Assembly (NCBI GenBank): GCA_028688755.1
Contig: JAQTXN010000004.1
Coordinates: 1-44,588, forward strand
Length of the DNA: 44,588 nt
Source of the DNA: Methylococcales bacterium
GTDB taxonomy: Bacteria > Pseudomonadota > Gammaproteobacteria > Methylococcales > Methylomonadaceae
Direction of reading: 5' to 3'
The notes under the pieces were generated by a model, which was given only the letters and a program-made list of their open reading frames with translations, was not told the origin of the DNA and did not search any database. The position numbers and the translations under genes are program-made. This document shows positions 19,102 to 28,699 of this stretch, one piece after another (the stretch's first letter is position 1; each line of letters starts with the position of its first letter).

Positions 19102-19287
19102 AGCCAAAAAGTAAAATGGGATAAGAGAATGTCAACATTGTACCGTTAAATTTGAAAACACTGGCATCGTAATTGCTGCACAAAAATAAACAAACGTATT
19201 GCGAACTTCATCACAGATTAAAAATCTCTTGTGTAGTAGGATTTGTGCAAATATTTTTAGCATTTAACTTTAATTCTAGGACAAAAA
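19102..19287. promoter_or_regulatory. Divergent intergenic region, ubiD / octapeptide-RTX gene
   Basis: This AT-rich gap must contain promoters for both directions. On the plus strand AGGAC lies just before the ATG at 19288. A distant inverted pair TGCACAAA (19177-19184) / TTTGTGCA (19242-19249) and a small hairpin AGATT-AAA-AATCT (19216-19228) are visible. Their role is unknown and they could be chance in AT-rich DNA. Confidence 0.3.
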
Positions 19288-22200
19288 ATGGCTACCACCA
19301 CTTCCAAATTCGTATTTTCAGCAACAACAGACATCACAGAAGTCACGCCTGATCAAATTGCAAAATTTACGACTAAAGATCTTGCTGTGCTTTCAAAAAC
19401 ACAAGCTGAAGGGTTGACCGCAGCGCAACTTGCAAAATTACCTGCCAAATTACTTCCATCTTTGCCGCAAGTTAAACTGATTGCTCCCGAAGCGTTAGCG
19501 GGAATTGATACAAAATCGATTCCAAGTTTGCCTGTTAACGCATTGACCATTGATCAATTAAATGGTTTAACAACTGAGCAAATTAAAGCCTTCACCACCG
19601 CGCAAACGAGCGTTTTAAATAAAACGCAATTATCAGGTTTAGACGATGTGCATTTCGCTGCCATTTCAATAAAAGCGGCGAGCAAAAAAGTCGATAGTCC
19701 TTTTGGGGCAATTCAATTGAAAAATTTAGATCCTCAATCTATGTCGCTCATTACGCCTGAGCAAATCGCTTCTTTAACTTCTATGCAAATTGCTGCGCTC
19801 AGTTCAGCGCAAATTGCAGGGCTTTCAACCGATCAAGCATTGGCGTTCACTACAGTGCAAGCCGCAAGTTTTGGCAGTAAAAGTTTGCCCTACTTGAGCA
19901 ATGACGTGATTGCCGCATTCGACGGTAAATTTTTAGCCGCCATTGCGCCCAAAACATTTGGCGCAATGACCGAAGCACAATTAAAAGCGATCACTCCCGA
20001 TCAAGCACCGTCGATTACCTCTGTGCAAATTGCTGCGCTATCCTCGACAAAAGTGGCTGCAATGGAGGCAGAAGATATTGCGGCATTAAATCTGAAAGCC
20101 ATTGCAGGCTTTAATAAAACCAATATCGCAGGTTTAACGCTTGGCAATTTAACTGCTGAAGAATTAGCCGCATTAAGTCCCGCACAACTTGGCTTGCTTT
20201 CAACTGCTCAAATTAGCGTGATTGATGCCGATAGTGCCAATTTACTGACTCCTGCGGCAATGGGTGCATTGAATTCATCGCAACTCAAAGCCATTTCAAC
20301 GACTGTTTTGGCCGCGATTGAACCCGCTTCAATAGCTGGTTTAACATCGAAAAATATTGTTGGCTTGGACACCGCACAAATTGTGGCATTAAGTACTGAA
20401 CAAGCCGCTGCGCTGACGGCCACACATGGCAAAGCCTTAACGGCTACACAAGTTGGCGCATTTGAAAGTGACGATTTTGCGGCACTGCAACCTAGCACGC
20501 TTGCCGCGATTTTGCCTGCGAATGTACCGTCGATTACCCCAGCAGTTTTTGGTGCGGCACTTTTAGAACAGCTTGTCGCGCTTAAAGCTCCCCAAGCAAA
20601 AGTGTTAACAACCGCGCAAATTGCAGCGTTGACGGCTGATAATGCGGGAGGTTTAACAGCGGCGACATTGAAAGAATTAACGGCTGATCAAGCAACCAGT
20701 TTAACGCCTACAGCCATTGCGGCATTGAGTTCAAGTGCGTTGAAAAATCTCAACATCACAAAATTTGATGCTAACGATATTGCAGCGTTAGATGCAGATG
20801 CTGCCATTCCGTTTTTAACGGCGGCAACAACTCAAATTGGTGGGCTTTCAGGTACACAAGCGGCGGCATTTACCGCTGGGCAAATTGCCGCAATGCCTGC
20901 AAAAATTTTCAAAGGCTTTACTTCAACGGCGTTGCCTTCGTTATCAGCTGACGCGATGAAACAAGTCACCACCGCACAATTAGGGGCGTTATCAACCGCA
21001 CAATTGGAATCGCTTACCAAAACGCAAACAACGGCATTGCTAACAAATGGCGATTCGTCCGATTGGCTTTATGTGAAAAAAGGCTATGTCACCTTAACGG
21101 GAAATGCGACTGGAACAGGTATTAAAACGTCTACAACGGTAAATATTAGCACGGCAAACGATGCAACGATTATTACCGCTGGTAAAAATGCGGTAACTAT
21201 TACAGGTGGCGCGGGGGCTGACACCATTTATGGTAGTGATAAAGCCGATTCGATTTCAGGCGGCACAGGCTCTGACAAAATTTATGGTTACGCTGGCAAT
21301 GACACAATTGTCTTTAGCGAAACAACGGACACAATTGATGGCGGTGACGGCAATGACACATTAGCAATTACAGCCAATGCAACGATTTCAACTGATGCGA
21401 ATTTAGTCAATGTTGAATTTATTACAGTCACTAGTGCAACAGCAGTAACGGCTGATTTAACAGGGCAAAGCGAAAACTTCAGCATTACGGCAAGCGGTGC
21501 AGGTGGTCACACAATTATTGGTGGCAGCGGTGCAGATAGCATTGTTGGCACGACGGCAGCGGATAGTTTAGTGGGTGGCAGCGGCGCAGATACGATTTCG
21601 GGCGGTGCAGGTTTTGACACCATCACAGGTGGTGCTGGTGCAGATAAGTTTATTTTTGCGACAACGCCTGATTTAAGCACAACAGAAATTACTGCAACGA
21701 AAGTGATTACGGATTTTTCAAACACAGAAGGCGACAAAATTAGCTTAGGAACGGCAGGGGTTGCAAGTACGGCGGTTGCTCAAGTGAGTACGATTACACT
21801 CACAGGTTCAGATGCTGCCGATGTCGTGACAATTGGCGGGATAGCAACTGGTAATGTCACCGTAACAGGTGTGACGGCTGCTGACTTTGTTACTGCAATC
21901 ACTGGCGCAACAGGTGCAACCGTGACGGCGGTTGCAACCAGTTCTACCGTTGTTACGTTGACTGCAAAAACAGCGGGTACGCCTTTTACTGCAACGGCAA
22001 CGTATGCGGATACAAATGCGAACTCAACATTGAACACCGCAACAATTGCGACAACAACGACAAATGTCACTGAATCAGGTAATTATCTTGAAGATGCAAC
22101 GGCGTTTGGTGGATTAGGTTTATTACTTAGTGCTGCTGGCACAGCGTTAGATAGCAAAATTAAATACTTTGTCGGGAAAACAGGCAGTGATTCGTATCTT

Positions 22201-22293
22201 GTCAGCGATGTTGACGGTACGGGATATACCAATGTCATTAAACTGACAGGTATTGGTTTAGATGGCATTTCAGCTACTGATATTGTTGCCTAA
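19288..22293 (+). CDS. Octapeptide-repeat RTX protein, copy 1 (type I secreted)
   Basis: This is a 1001-residue protein. Residues about 19-585 are nearly all an eight-residue repeat, consensus [LIF]-[TS]-x-x-[QE]-[IL]-x-[AGS] (for example LTSMQIAA LSSAQIAG), around 70 copies. The Ser/Thr and Gln/Glu spacing looks like a helix capping box, so a stack of short helices is plausible (inference). RTX nonapeptides follow (about 635-680 and 745-790: GGAGADTIYGSDKADSISGG, GGAGADKFIF), then VITDFSNTEGDKISLG and a beta-rich module near 833-905. The C-terminus ends LDGISATDIVA, a type I secretion-like tail. There is no signal peptide and no Cys. I know no function for the octad region; surface layer, adhesin or matrix roles are guesses. 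A paralogue follows directly downstream. Start: ATG with AGGAC upstream. Confidence 0.9.
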   Translation: MATTTSKFVFSATTDITEVTPDQIAKFTTKDLAVLSKTQAEGLTAAQLAKLPAKLLPSLPQVKLIAPEALAGIDTKSIPSLPVNALTIDQLNGLTTEQIKAFTTAQTSVLNKTQLSGLDDVHFAAISIKAASKKVDSPFGAIQLKNLDPQSMSLITPEQIASLTSMQIAALSSAQIAGLSTDQALAFTTVQAASFGSKSLPYLSNDVIAAFDGKFLAAIAPKTFGAMTEAQLKAITPDQAPSITSVQIAALSSTKVAAMEAEDIAALNLKAIAGFNKTNIAGLTLGNLTAEELAALSPAQLGLLSTAQISVIDADSANLLTPAAMGALNSSQLKAISTTVLAAIEPASIAGLTSKNIVGLDTAQIVALSTEQAAALTATHGKALTATQVGAFESDDFAALQPSTLAAILPANVPSITPAVFGAALLEQLVALKAPQAKVLTTAQIAALTADNAGGLTAATLKELTADQATSLTPTAIAALSSSALKNLNITKFDANDIAALDADAAIPFLTAATTQIGGLSGTQAAAFTAGQIAAMPAKIFKGFTSTALPSLSADAMKQVTTAQLGALSTAQLESLTKTQTTALLTNGDSSDWLYVKKGYVTLTGNATGTGIKTSTTVNISTANDATIITAGKNAVTITGGAGADTIYGSDKADSISGGTGSDKIYGYAGNDTIVFSETTDTIDGGDGNDTLAITANATISTDANLVNVEFITVTSATAVTADLTGQSENFSITASGAGGHTIIGGSGADSIVGTTAADSLVGGSGADTISGGAGFDTITGGAGADKFIFATTPDLSTTEITATKVITDFSNTEGDKISLGTAGVASTAVAQVSTITLTGSDAADVVTIGGIATGNVTVTGVTAADFVTAITGATGATVTAVATSSTVVTLTAKTAGTPFTATATYADTNANSTLNTATIATTTTNVTESGNYLEDATAFGGLGLLLSAAGTALDSKIKYFVGKTGSDSYLVSDVDGTGYTNVIKLTGIGLDGISATDIVA
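19342..21045 (+). repeat. Octapeptide-coding repeat array, copy 1
   Basis: About 70 degenerate 24-bp units encode LTxxQIAA-type octads with few breaks. Third positions and variable residues have diverged, so the array is old at DNA level but its period is strictly kept. Short insertions near residues 55-75 and 125-140 interrupt the phase. Confidence 0.8.
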
Positions 22294-22325
22294 TTCGCCC
22301 AATCGAAAAATTTTATTAAAAAATC

Positions 22326-22354
22326 GCGTCGCTTTGCCGTTATAAGGACGACGC
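22326..22354. promoter_or_regulatory. Inverted repeat between the two octapeptide-RTX genes
   Basis: GCGTCG and CGACGC, 17 bases apart, could form a hairpin 33 bases after the first gene. There is no T-tract, so it is not a standard terminator. It may be an attenuator, an mRNA-stability hairpin or chance. Confidence 0.35.
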
Positions 22355-22423
22355 GCTTAATAAACATTAAGTTGATAGAATTTTTAACGAGATGGTTTTT
22401 TGAACCAATTTGAGGATTTAACG

Positions 22424-25400
22424 ATGGCTACCACTACTAAATTTGTAATGACTGCAAAAACCGATATTGCTGACGTTACGCCAGATATGTTTGCTAAATT
22501 TACGACAGCAGATTTTGCAGTACTAAACAAAAATCACGCGATGGGATTAACCGCCGCTCATTTAGCGACTTTAACAGCAAAAACATTGCCGCTCATTACA
22601 GGTATTTTTAAATATATCGATGCAGGCGAATTACCAGGTATTTCAGTTAAATCGGCTCTTAGCGCATTGCCCATCACGGCGTTGACGACCGATCAAGTTA
22701 ATGGCTTATCGTTAGAACAAATGGCCGCGTTAACCTCTACGCAAGTTGCCTCATTGACTTCAAAGCAACTCTCCGTTTTAGATGGCGATCATGTAACAGC
22801 TATTTCAACGGGAACAGCAAAAGTACCTGGCGGACTTGCGGGCTTAAATATCAAAATTTTAACGTCAGATTCATTTTCTTTGCTTGCGCCACAACAAATT
22901 AGTGCGTTGACATCTGCCCAAATTGCCGCCTTGGGAACTAAGCAAATTGCAGGTTTAAATGAAGAACAGTCTTACGCATTTACGGCTGAACAAATGGCGA
23001 TCTTACCCTCTAAAACGTTTGCCGCTTTAGATACGGGGATTTTATCGGTTTTAGATGGAACTAAACTTGCTGCAGTGTTACCAAAAACCTTTGCCGCATT
23101 AAACGCAACAAGTTTGCAAGCCCTTACTGTCGATCAAATTCCATCGCTAACAGCAGCGCAAATTGGCGCATTAAAAGCGACACAGATTAGTGCTTTAAGT
23201 GCTGACAGTATTGCGGCAATCAGTCCAGCGGCGATTGCGGGATTTAATAAAACGAATACGAGCGGTTTGCAAATTTCCTATTTAACAGGCGATGGACAAT
23301 TAGAAGCTCTAAAACCTGCACAATTTGGTTTGCTTGCGACCAGTCAGATTGCATTACTTGATGCTAATAGTGCTGCGTTACTCACTCCCGCTGCAATGAA
23401 AGCACTCACCTCTGCACAAGTTAAAGCCTTATCAACGGCTGCCATTAACGCACTTGATCCAACGGCAATTGCAAACTTAACAGTAAAAAATATCGTAGGG
23501 TTAGATACAACGTCAGGTTCAAATCAGGTTGCAGCGTTAACCCCCGATCAGGTCGGATCATTAACTCCTGCTTTAGCAAAAGCGTTAAATGCAACGCAAG
23601 TTGCTGCGTTGGAAGCGGAAGATTTTGCTGCGATGTTACCCCCTGCATTTGCGGCAATTACCCCGACCGCGCTGGCTTCTTTGTCGCCTGCGGCAATGGA
23701 ATCAGCAACGGCAGAACAATTATTTGCAATAAAACCTGCACAAGCGGCAGCGTTAATTCCCGAACAAATTGCCAAAATCACCGCTGATGCGGCGGCAGGT
23801 TTAAAAAACTCCGCTGTAGCGAAATGGAGTGCAACGCAAGCGACGGCGTTAACATCTGGTTCAACAGGGGCAATTGCAGCATTAGATGTAAAAGCGATTG
23901 CTAGTTTGAATATCTCAAGTTTTGATGATGCTGACATTGCTTCAATTTCAGGCGATCAAGCAATTTCGCTCACTTCAGCACAACTTGCAACCATTACGTC
24001 AGATCACGCGGATGCGTTGACAGCAGATCAAGTGAGCGCAATTAAATCGGCAGCCTTTAAGGGGTTAACTGCTGGAACAACAGGTGCGATTGCCGTGTTG
24101 TCAACGGGAGCTGTAGCGGCAATTACAACTGGTCAATTAGCGGCATTATCAACTACTGATGCTGGGCAACTTGAATCCTTTACGCAAACGCAAGTAGCTA
24201 AATTTGTTACGTCAAATACTGATGCCATTGCATGGCTTCGTGATAGCAAAGGCTATATCACCATGACAGGTGGCACAACGACTCAAGGTGTTGAAACGTC
24301 AGGGACAGTGACGACAGCACCAGCGGGAACAACCACGATTACTATCGGCAAAACAGGTTCAACTGTGACAGGGCCTGCAACGGCTGCCACAATTGTTGGC
24401 GGTAGTGGTGCGGATACGATTACTGGCGGCGTTGCAGCTGACAGTATCAATGCAGGCGCGGGCAATGACACGTTAACTTACTTGTTGACGGCTGATTTGT
24501 TCACCTCAAGCGCAGCAAAGGATGTAACCGTTATCGGTGGCGATGGAACCGCCGATACGCTTTTAGTTGGTACGTCGGGAACGGCTTTTGCTGTTGCAAA
24601 TACTGACATTTGGACAAAAATTTCGGGCGTTGAAGTTCTTAAAGCGGCTGCAAATTCGGCGGCTGTCACCGTTGCTTTGGATGTAACAGCCGCAACAACA
24701 GGCATTAACAAAGTGGATTTGTCTTTAACCACTGCGGCGACAGGTAACGTGATTGACGTGAGCGAATTTACCAGCGCAACGCCAACTACTTTAATCGGTG
24801 CGACGGCAACAGGCGGCGGTAACATTCTTGGTGGTGCAGGTGTTGATACGATTACTGCCTTTGCAGGCGGCGGAACGATTACAAGTGGCGAAGGTCTGGA
24901 TGTAATTACATTAGGCGCAGGAGCTGATGTTGTTGTTTTAGGAACGACTTCAACCAGCGCAGATACGATTAGTGGATTTACTCATGGTACAGACATTGTC
25001 AAATTAGGTTCGGGTACAGCAACAGCTCTAGCCAGAACAGTTGCATCACTTCATTCTACAGAAACCGCTGAAGTAACATTCCCAGCCTTGGCAAGTGGTG
25101 ATGTATTTACCGTTGCAGGTCTTACCGCCACTGCTACAGGAACCGTTACAGCAGATGCTTTGGCGGGAGGATTTGCAAGTTTGACGGCGGGGGCGACAAC
25201 AGGAGGTACTGTCACTGGTATTACATGGTCTGGTGCTTTGACTGGTTACAACAGTGCAGCAGTATCAAGCACGACACATGTGATATTAACCTCAACCACT
25301 GCTGGTACTAATGTTTCGAATTTAACATTGGTAAAAACTATCGCTGGAACTGATGCGTCTGCTATTTCAGTCACAGATGGTGGAACAGCGCTAACCACTG

Positions 25401-25630
25401 GTGGTGTTTTGAAAGATATTGTCTTCGATACGTCAGCAAATCTAGGTTCGCTTGGTGTTAACATCGGAAACATTAGCACTGATTCTACACACGTTGCAAA
25501 GTACGCCGTTGCTTATGATACTGGTGCGATTTACTACGATGCAGATGGCAACTGGACAACGGGTTCTGTTCAAATTGGTACAGTTGGTGTTGTTACCAGT
25601 CTTGCAGCTACCGACTTCTACGCTGCTTAA
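22424..25630 (+). CDS. Octapeptide-repeat RTX protein, copy 2 (type I secreted)
   Basis: This 1068-residue paralogue of the preceding gene starts MATTTKFVMTAKTDIADVTPD, like copy 1 (MATTTSKFVFSATTDITEVTPD). The ATG at 22424 is chosen over an upstream TTG at 22400 because it aligns with copy 1 and has TGAGGA upstream. Residues about 19-595 are octapeptides of the LTxxQIAA type. Then come a linker shared with copy 1 (SKGYITMTGG versus KKGYVTLTGN), RTX repeats (GGSGADTITGGVAADSINAG), an acidic motif (ISGFTHGTDIVKLGSG), a module at about 880-970 clearly related to one in the 2801 protein, and a C-terminal tail ending SLAATDFYAA. It is probably exported by the same type I system. Function is unknown. 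The last 200 codons seem to use a somewhat different codon style from the octad part, hinting at domain acquisition. A strong terminator follows. Confidence 0.9.
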   Translation: MATTTKFVMTAKTDIADVTPDMFAKFTTADFAVLNKNHAMGLTAAHLATLTAKTLPLITGIFKYIDAGELPGISVKSALSALPITALTTDQVNGLSLEQMAALTSTQVASLTSKQLSVLDGDHVTAISTGTAKVPGGLAGLNIKILTSDSFSLLAPQQISALTSAQIAALGTKQIAGLNEEQSYAFTAEQMAILPSKTFAALDTGILSVLDGTKLAAVLPKTFAALNATSLQALTVDQIPSLTAAQIGALKATQISALSADSIAAISPAAIAGFNKTNTSGLQISYLTGDGQLEALKPAQFGLLATSQIALLDANSAALLTPAAMKALTSAQVKALSTAAINALDPTAIANLTVKNIVGLDTTSGSNQVAALTPDQVGSLTPALAKALNATQVAALEAEDFAAMLPPAFAAITPTALASLSPAAMESATAEQLFAIKPAQAAALIPEQIAKITADAAAGLKNSAVAKWSATQATALTSGSTGAIAALDVKAIASLNISSFDDADIASISGDQAISLTSAQLATITSDHADALTADQVSAIKSAAFKGLTAGTTGAIAVLSTGAVAAITTGQLAALSTTDAGQLESFTQTQVAKFVTSNTDAIAWLRDSKGYITMTGGTTTQGVETSGTVTTAPAGTTTITIGKTGSTVTGPATAATIVGGSGADTITGGVAADSINAGAGNDTLTYLLTADLFTSSAAKDVTVIGGDGTADTLLVGTSGTAFAVANTDIWTKISGVEVLKAAANSAAVTVALDVTAATTGINKVDLSLTTAATGNVIDVSEFTSATPTTLIGATATGGGNILGGAGVDTITAFAGGGTITSGEGLDVITLGAGADVVVLGTTSTSADTISGFTHGTDIVKLGSGTATALARTVASLHSTETAEVTFPALASGDVFTVAGLTATATGTVTADALAGGFASLTAGATTGGTVTGITWSGALTGYNSAAVSSTTHVILTSTTAGTNVSNLTLVKTIAGTDASAISVTDGGTALTTGGVLKDIVFDTSANLGSLGVNIGNISTDSTHVAKYAVAYDTGAIYYDADGNWTTGSVQIGTVGVVTSLAATDFYAA
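22478..24213 (+). repeat. Octapeptide-coding repeat array, copy 2
   Basis: Roughly 70 degenerate 24-bp units encode octads such as LTSAQIAA and LSPAAMES. The array can be aligned through its whole length with that of the upstream paralogue (for example the shared stretches AGFNKTN and LTPAAM), so the genes arose by whole-gene duplication rather than by separate expansion. Confidence 0.8.
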
Positions 25631-25646
25631 AATCTAAGTAAAAACC

Positions 25647-25691
25647 AAAAGCCCCGCACCTTTTCCTAGTCGAAAAGGGCGGGGCTTTTTT
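25647..25691 (+). terminator. Strong Rho-independent terminator after the octapeptide-RTX pair
   Basis: Arms AAAAGCCCCGC-A-CCTTTTC and GAAAAGG-G-CGGGGCTTTT, with a six-base loop, are followed by a T-run. The hairpin ends transcription of the octapeptide-RTX genes before the small DUF1640 gene. Confidence 0.93.
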
Positions 25692-25737
25692 GTTGTGGTA
25701 GAATTTTGGATGTTGAATTATTTGAGAGGAAATAAAA

Positions 25738-25989
25738 ATGGCTGCGGTAATGTTTGATACTTACAAATTCGTCGATAAATTAGAAAAAGCAGGCGTTGCT
25801 CCCGAACAAGCAAAAGCTGAAGTTGAAGCATTGTCGGCAGCGTTATCAGAAGCATTAGATTCCCAATTAACCACAAAATCTGACTTGAATAAATTAGAAA
25901 AAGAATTGATTGTTTTGAAATGGATGGTCGGTTTAGTTTTAGGGGGAATTGTGACGTTAATAATGAAAGCCTTTATTCCAACGATTTAA
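25738..25989 (+). CDS. DUF1640 (CCDC90-like) small coiled-coil membrane protein
   Basis: This 83-residue protein has an N-terminal helical part ([27 protein letters not shown]), a coiled coil ([18 protein letters not shown]) and one C-terminal membrane helix ([18 protein letters not shown]). This is the layout of DUF1640 proteins, related to the mitochondrial MCUR1/CCDC90 group. The bacterial function is not established. AGAGGAAA before the ATG is a good ribosome-binding site. It ends four bases before tsaD and may be cotranscribed with it. Confidence 0.88.
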   Translation: MAAVMFDTYKFVDKLEKAGVAPEQAKAEVEALSAALSEALDSQLTTKSDLNKLEKELIVLKWMVGLVLGGIVTLIMKAFIPTI

Positions 25990-25993
25990 AAAT

Positions 25994-26995
25994 ATGTACA
26001 TTCTCGGCATTGAAACCTCGTGTGACGAAACAGGCGTTGCAATTTACCATTCGCAACGCGGATTAGTCCATCATTTGCTTTACAGTCAAATTGAAATGCA
26101 CAGTGAATACGGCGGCGTAGTTCCCGAACTTGCCTCGCGTGACCACATTCGCAAATTGATTCCGTTAATCAAACAACTTTTGCACGAAAGTAATTTAACC
26201 AATGACGATATTACGGCAATTGCTTACACCGCTGGGCCAGGTTTGATGGGAGCGTTACTTGTTGGCGCAGCAACGGCACAAAGTTTGGCATTTGCGTGGC
26301 ACAAACCTGCCGTTGCGGTGCATCACATGGAAGGACATTTGCTCGCACCGATGCTTGAAGAAAATCCGCCCGAATTTCCGTTTGTGGCATTACTCATTTC
26401 AGGCGGTCACACGTTGCTGGTGCAAGTTTTAGGTGTTGGACAATATGAATTACTCGGTGAATCACTCGATGATGCGGCAGGTGAAGCGTTTGACAAAACG
26501 GCAAAATTGCTTGGTTTGCCCTACCCTGGTGGCGTGAAATTGTCTGAACTCGCAAAATCGGGACACGCGCGTTTTAAATTCCCGCGACCGATGACTGACC
26601 GCGCAGGATTAGATTTTAGTTTCAGTGGATTGAAAACGTTTGCGCTCACCACTTTTCAAAAAAGTGACCAAACACAACAAGATAAAGCCGATATTGCTTT
26701 AGCATTTCAAGATGCCGTCGCGGACACGTTAGCGATTAAATGCCGCCGTGCGTTGCTGCAAACAGGTTTAAAAACCTTAGTGGTTGCAGGTGGTGTGAGC
26801 GCAAACATCAAAATTCGCGCTACGCTCACTGACATGATGGAAAAAGAAAACGGACAGATTTTTTTCCCGCGTCCTGAATTTTGCACCGACAACGGCGCGA
26901 TGATTGCCTATGCGGGTTATCAACGTTTTTTGCTGGGTGAAACTCAAGATTTAGAAATTTTTGCTAGACCACGTTGGGCAATGAGCGAGTTGTAA
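25994..26995 (+). CDS. tsaD: tRNA N6-adenosine threonylcarbamoyltransferase
   Basis: TsaD transfers the threonylcarbamoyl group to A37 of ANN-decoding tRNAs (t6A), working with TsaB, TsaE and TsaC. The 333 residues begin [18 protein letters not shown]. The metal-binding HHMEGH, the GGHTLLV loop, [21 protein letters not shown] and the late motif [12 protein letters not shown] are all present. Its 3' end overlaps the convergent amgK gene by 32 bases. Confidence 0.97.
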   Translation: MYILGIETSCDETGVAIYHSQRGLVHHLLYSQIEMHSEYGGVVPELASRDHIRKLIPLIKQLLHESNLTNDDITAIAYTAGPGLMGALLVGAATAQSLAFAWHKPAVAVHHMEGHLLAPMLEENPPEFPFVALLISGGHTLLVQVLGVGQYELLGESLDDAAGEAFDKTAKLLGLPYPGGVKLSELAKSGHARFKFPRPMTDRAGLDFSFSGLKTFALTTFQKSDQTQQDKADIALAFQDAVADTLAIKCRRALLQTGLKTLVVAGGVSANIKIRATLTDMMEKENGQIFFPRPEFCTDNGAMIAYAGYQRFLLGETQDLEIFARPRWAMSEL

Positions 26996-27959
26996 AATCT
27001 TTCACAAGCGTTTGAAATTCGCGTAATTCTGGATACGCGCCACAAACTTGCACAACGTAATTGAGCGTGCGAGGAATCGATTTTAAATAATCTGATTTCT
27101 CGTCACGCAAATGCAAACGGGCAAATATCCCAATTGCTTTCAAATGTCGCTGCATTCCCATTAAATCAAACCAACGTTTAAACGTTTCAAAGTCGCAATC
27201 AACAACCTTTGCCGCGTGTAATTTTTCAAAATAATCGTGCAACCAATTTTCGATTTTTTTGTCATCCCAATCGATATAACAATCACGCAATAACGATACG
27301 ATGTCATACGTCAACGCACCTAAAACAGCATCTTGGAAATCTAAAACGCCTAAATCGCCATTTTCCAAAACCATCAAATTGCGCGAATGATAATCTCGAT
27401 GCACGCAAACAACAGGCTGTTCAAGCGCAGATTGAATCAAAAGTTGTTGCACGTTTTCCCACAAGGCTTGTGGTAATTCATCATCTAAAAGTTGTTCAAC
27501 AAACCACTGTTCAAACAATGCCATTTCACGACGCAAAAGCGGTTCATCATAAGCAGGCAAATTCGCATTTAATAAGTTTTCATGCGTGTGCAACGGCAAT
27601 AAATCGTTTAAGGCTTTGGCATAAAGCTCGCCTGCATTGTGTTCGCTTAATTCATCAAGTAGCCATTGCGAGCCAAAATCTTCAAGCAATAAAAAACCGT
27701 CTTCTAAATTGCAATGTAACAGCGTCGGCGTGTTCACATTTGCATCTTTAAGCAGCGTCGCAATTTCGATAAACGGCACAATGTCTTCTTTATCGGGTGG
27801 TGCATCCATGGCAATGAAATGTCTGTCGTCGATTTTGACGCGAAAATAACGCCGAAAACTCGCATCATTTGATGCTGGTTCACAGCTTTGGACATTCAAA
27901 AAGCAATCATTTTCGAGCCAATCAAGCAGGCTTATTATTCTAAAATCTGTTGAAATCAT
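26964..27959 (-). CDS. amgK: Anomeric MurNAc/GlcNAc kinase (AmgK-like, APH family)
   Basis: This 331-residue aminoglycoside-phosphotransferase-fold kinase has the catalytic stretch [20 protein letters not shown] and the metal-binding [20 protein letters not shown], followed by LLRDCYIDW. These are the features I associate with AmgK, which makes MurNAc alpha-1-phosphate during peptidoglycan recycling. MurU, the next enzyme, is encoded at 32873, which supports the call even though the genes are not adjacent as in Pseudomonas. The ATG overlaps the esterase stop by four bases (ATGA), so it is translated as part of the thiD-thiE-esterase-amgK run. The 3' end overlaps tsaD on the other strand. Confidence 0.88.
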   Translation of the reverse strand: MISTDFRIISLLDWLENDCFLNVQSCEPASNDASFRRYFRVKIDDRHFIAMDAPPDKEDIVPFIEIATLLKDANVNTPTLLHCNLEDGFLLLEDFGSQWLLDELSEHNAGELYAKALNDLLPLHTHENLLNANLPAYDEPLLRREMALFEQWFVEQLLDDELPQALWENVQQLLIQSALEQPVVCVHRDYHSRNLMVLENGDLGVLDFQDAVLGALTYDIVSLLRDCYIDWDDKKIENWLHDYFEKLHAAKVVDCDFETFKRWFDLMGMQRHLKAIGIFARLHLRDEKSDYLKSIPRTLNYVVQVCGAYPELREFQTLVKDFTTRSLPNVV

Positions 27960-28639
27960 TTAAAAACCGTATTCACAAACGTTGCGATGTGTTCAATTTC
28001 TTCAACACACAAACTATGTTCCATCAAATAGTCATGCCAGTGAATGTCATAGCCTAAGGCTTTCAAACCATCAAATGCCGCTTTGCCTGTTTCAATAGCG
28101 ACAATCGAATCAATAATGCCATGTGCCATAAAAATGGGCGTGTGATTGTTGGCTTGAGCGCGTTGATTTGGCAAAGAATCGAGCGTTGGTAAATACGCCG
28201 AAAGCGCGACAATTCCTGCTAGTTGCTGATTGAAACGCAAACCTGTATGCAACGCTAAAACGCCGCCTTGCGAAAATCCGACCAGCAAAATGTTTTTTGC
28301 GGCAATGCCACTGTCGATTTCTTTCTGAATCAATTGGTTGATTTGCTGTGCAGAACGTTCAATTCCCGCAACATCGACTTCTCGTTCTAAATTATCAAGT
28401 CGCAAAATGTCATACCACGCTCGCATTTGTGCGCCGTTGTTAATCGTAATTTTTTGTACAGGAGCGTGTGGAAAAATAAATTTAATGTGTGGCGACTGTG
28501 TTAAATGCAATTCAGGCACGATATTTTCAAAATCGTGTCCGTCAGCACCTAAACCGTGCAACCAAATGACAGAGTATTTGTGTGTTGATGTTGCGGCAAT
28601 TTCAACAGTTTCTAGCGCGAGAGCGTTTTGCTGAGTCAT
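27956..28639 (-). CDS. Phospholipase/carboxylesterase-family alpha/beta hydrolase
   Basis: This 227-residue serine hydrolase of the carboxylesterase/acyl-protein thioesterase type has VIWLHGLGADGHDF (oxyanion region), nucleophile GFSQGG, the acid in HGIIDSIV and the catalytic His in MEHSLC. The start at 28639 (MTQQNALALETVEI) is preferred because AGGA lies six bases upstream and it aligns with cytosolic relatives. A longer form from the ATG at 28687 adds a hydrophobic stretch (MLPFANIFLIFILGFV) that could act as a signal peptide, so a periplasmic form is not excluded. The natural substrate is unknown. It lies between thiE and amgK on the same strand. Confidence 0.88.
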   Translation of the reverse strand: MTQQNALALETVEIAATSTHKYSVIWLHGLGADGHDFENIVPELHLTQSPHIKFIFPHAPVQKITINNGAQMRAWYDILRLDNLEREVDVAGIERSAQQINQLIQKEIDSGIAAKNILLVGFSQGGVLALHTGLRFNQQLAGIVALSAYLPTLDSLPNQRAQANNHTPIFMAHGIIDSIVAIETGKAAFDGLKALGYDIHWHDYLMEHSLCVEEIEHIATFVNTVFK

Positions 28640-28699
28640 AACGAATCCTAGAATGAAGATGAGAAAAATGTTTGCAAAAGGTAGCATTTTTTAGTGAAT

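Noticed and set aside
22400..22423. TTG start giving an eight-residue longer octapeptide protein
   Set aside because: The ATG at 22424 aligns with the start of the paralogue and has a better ribosome-binding site.
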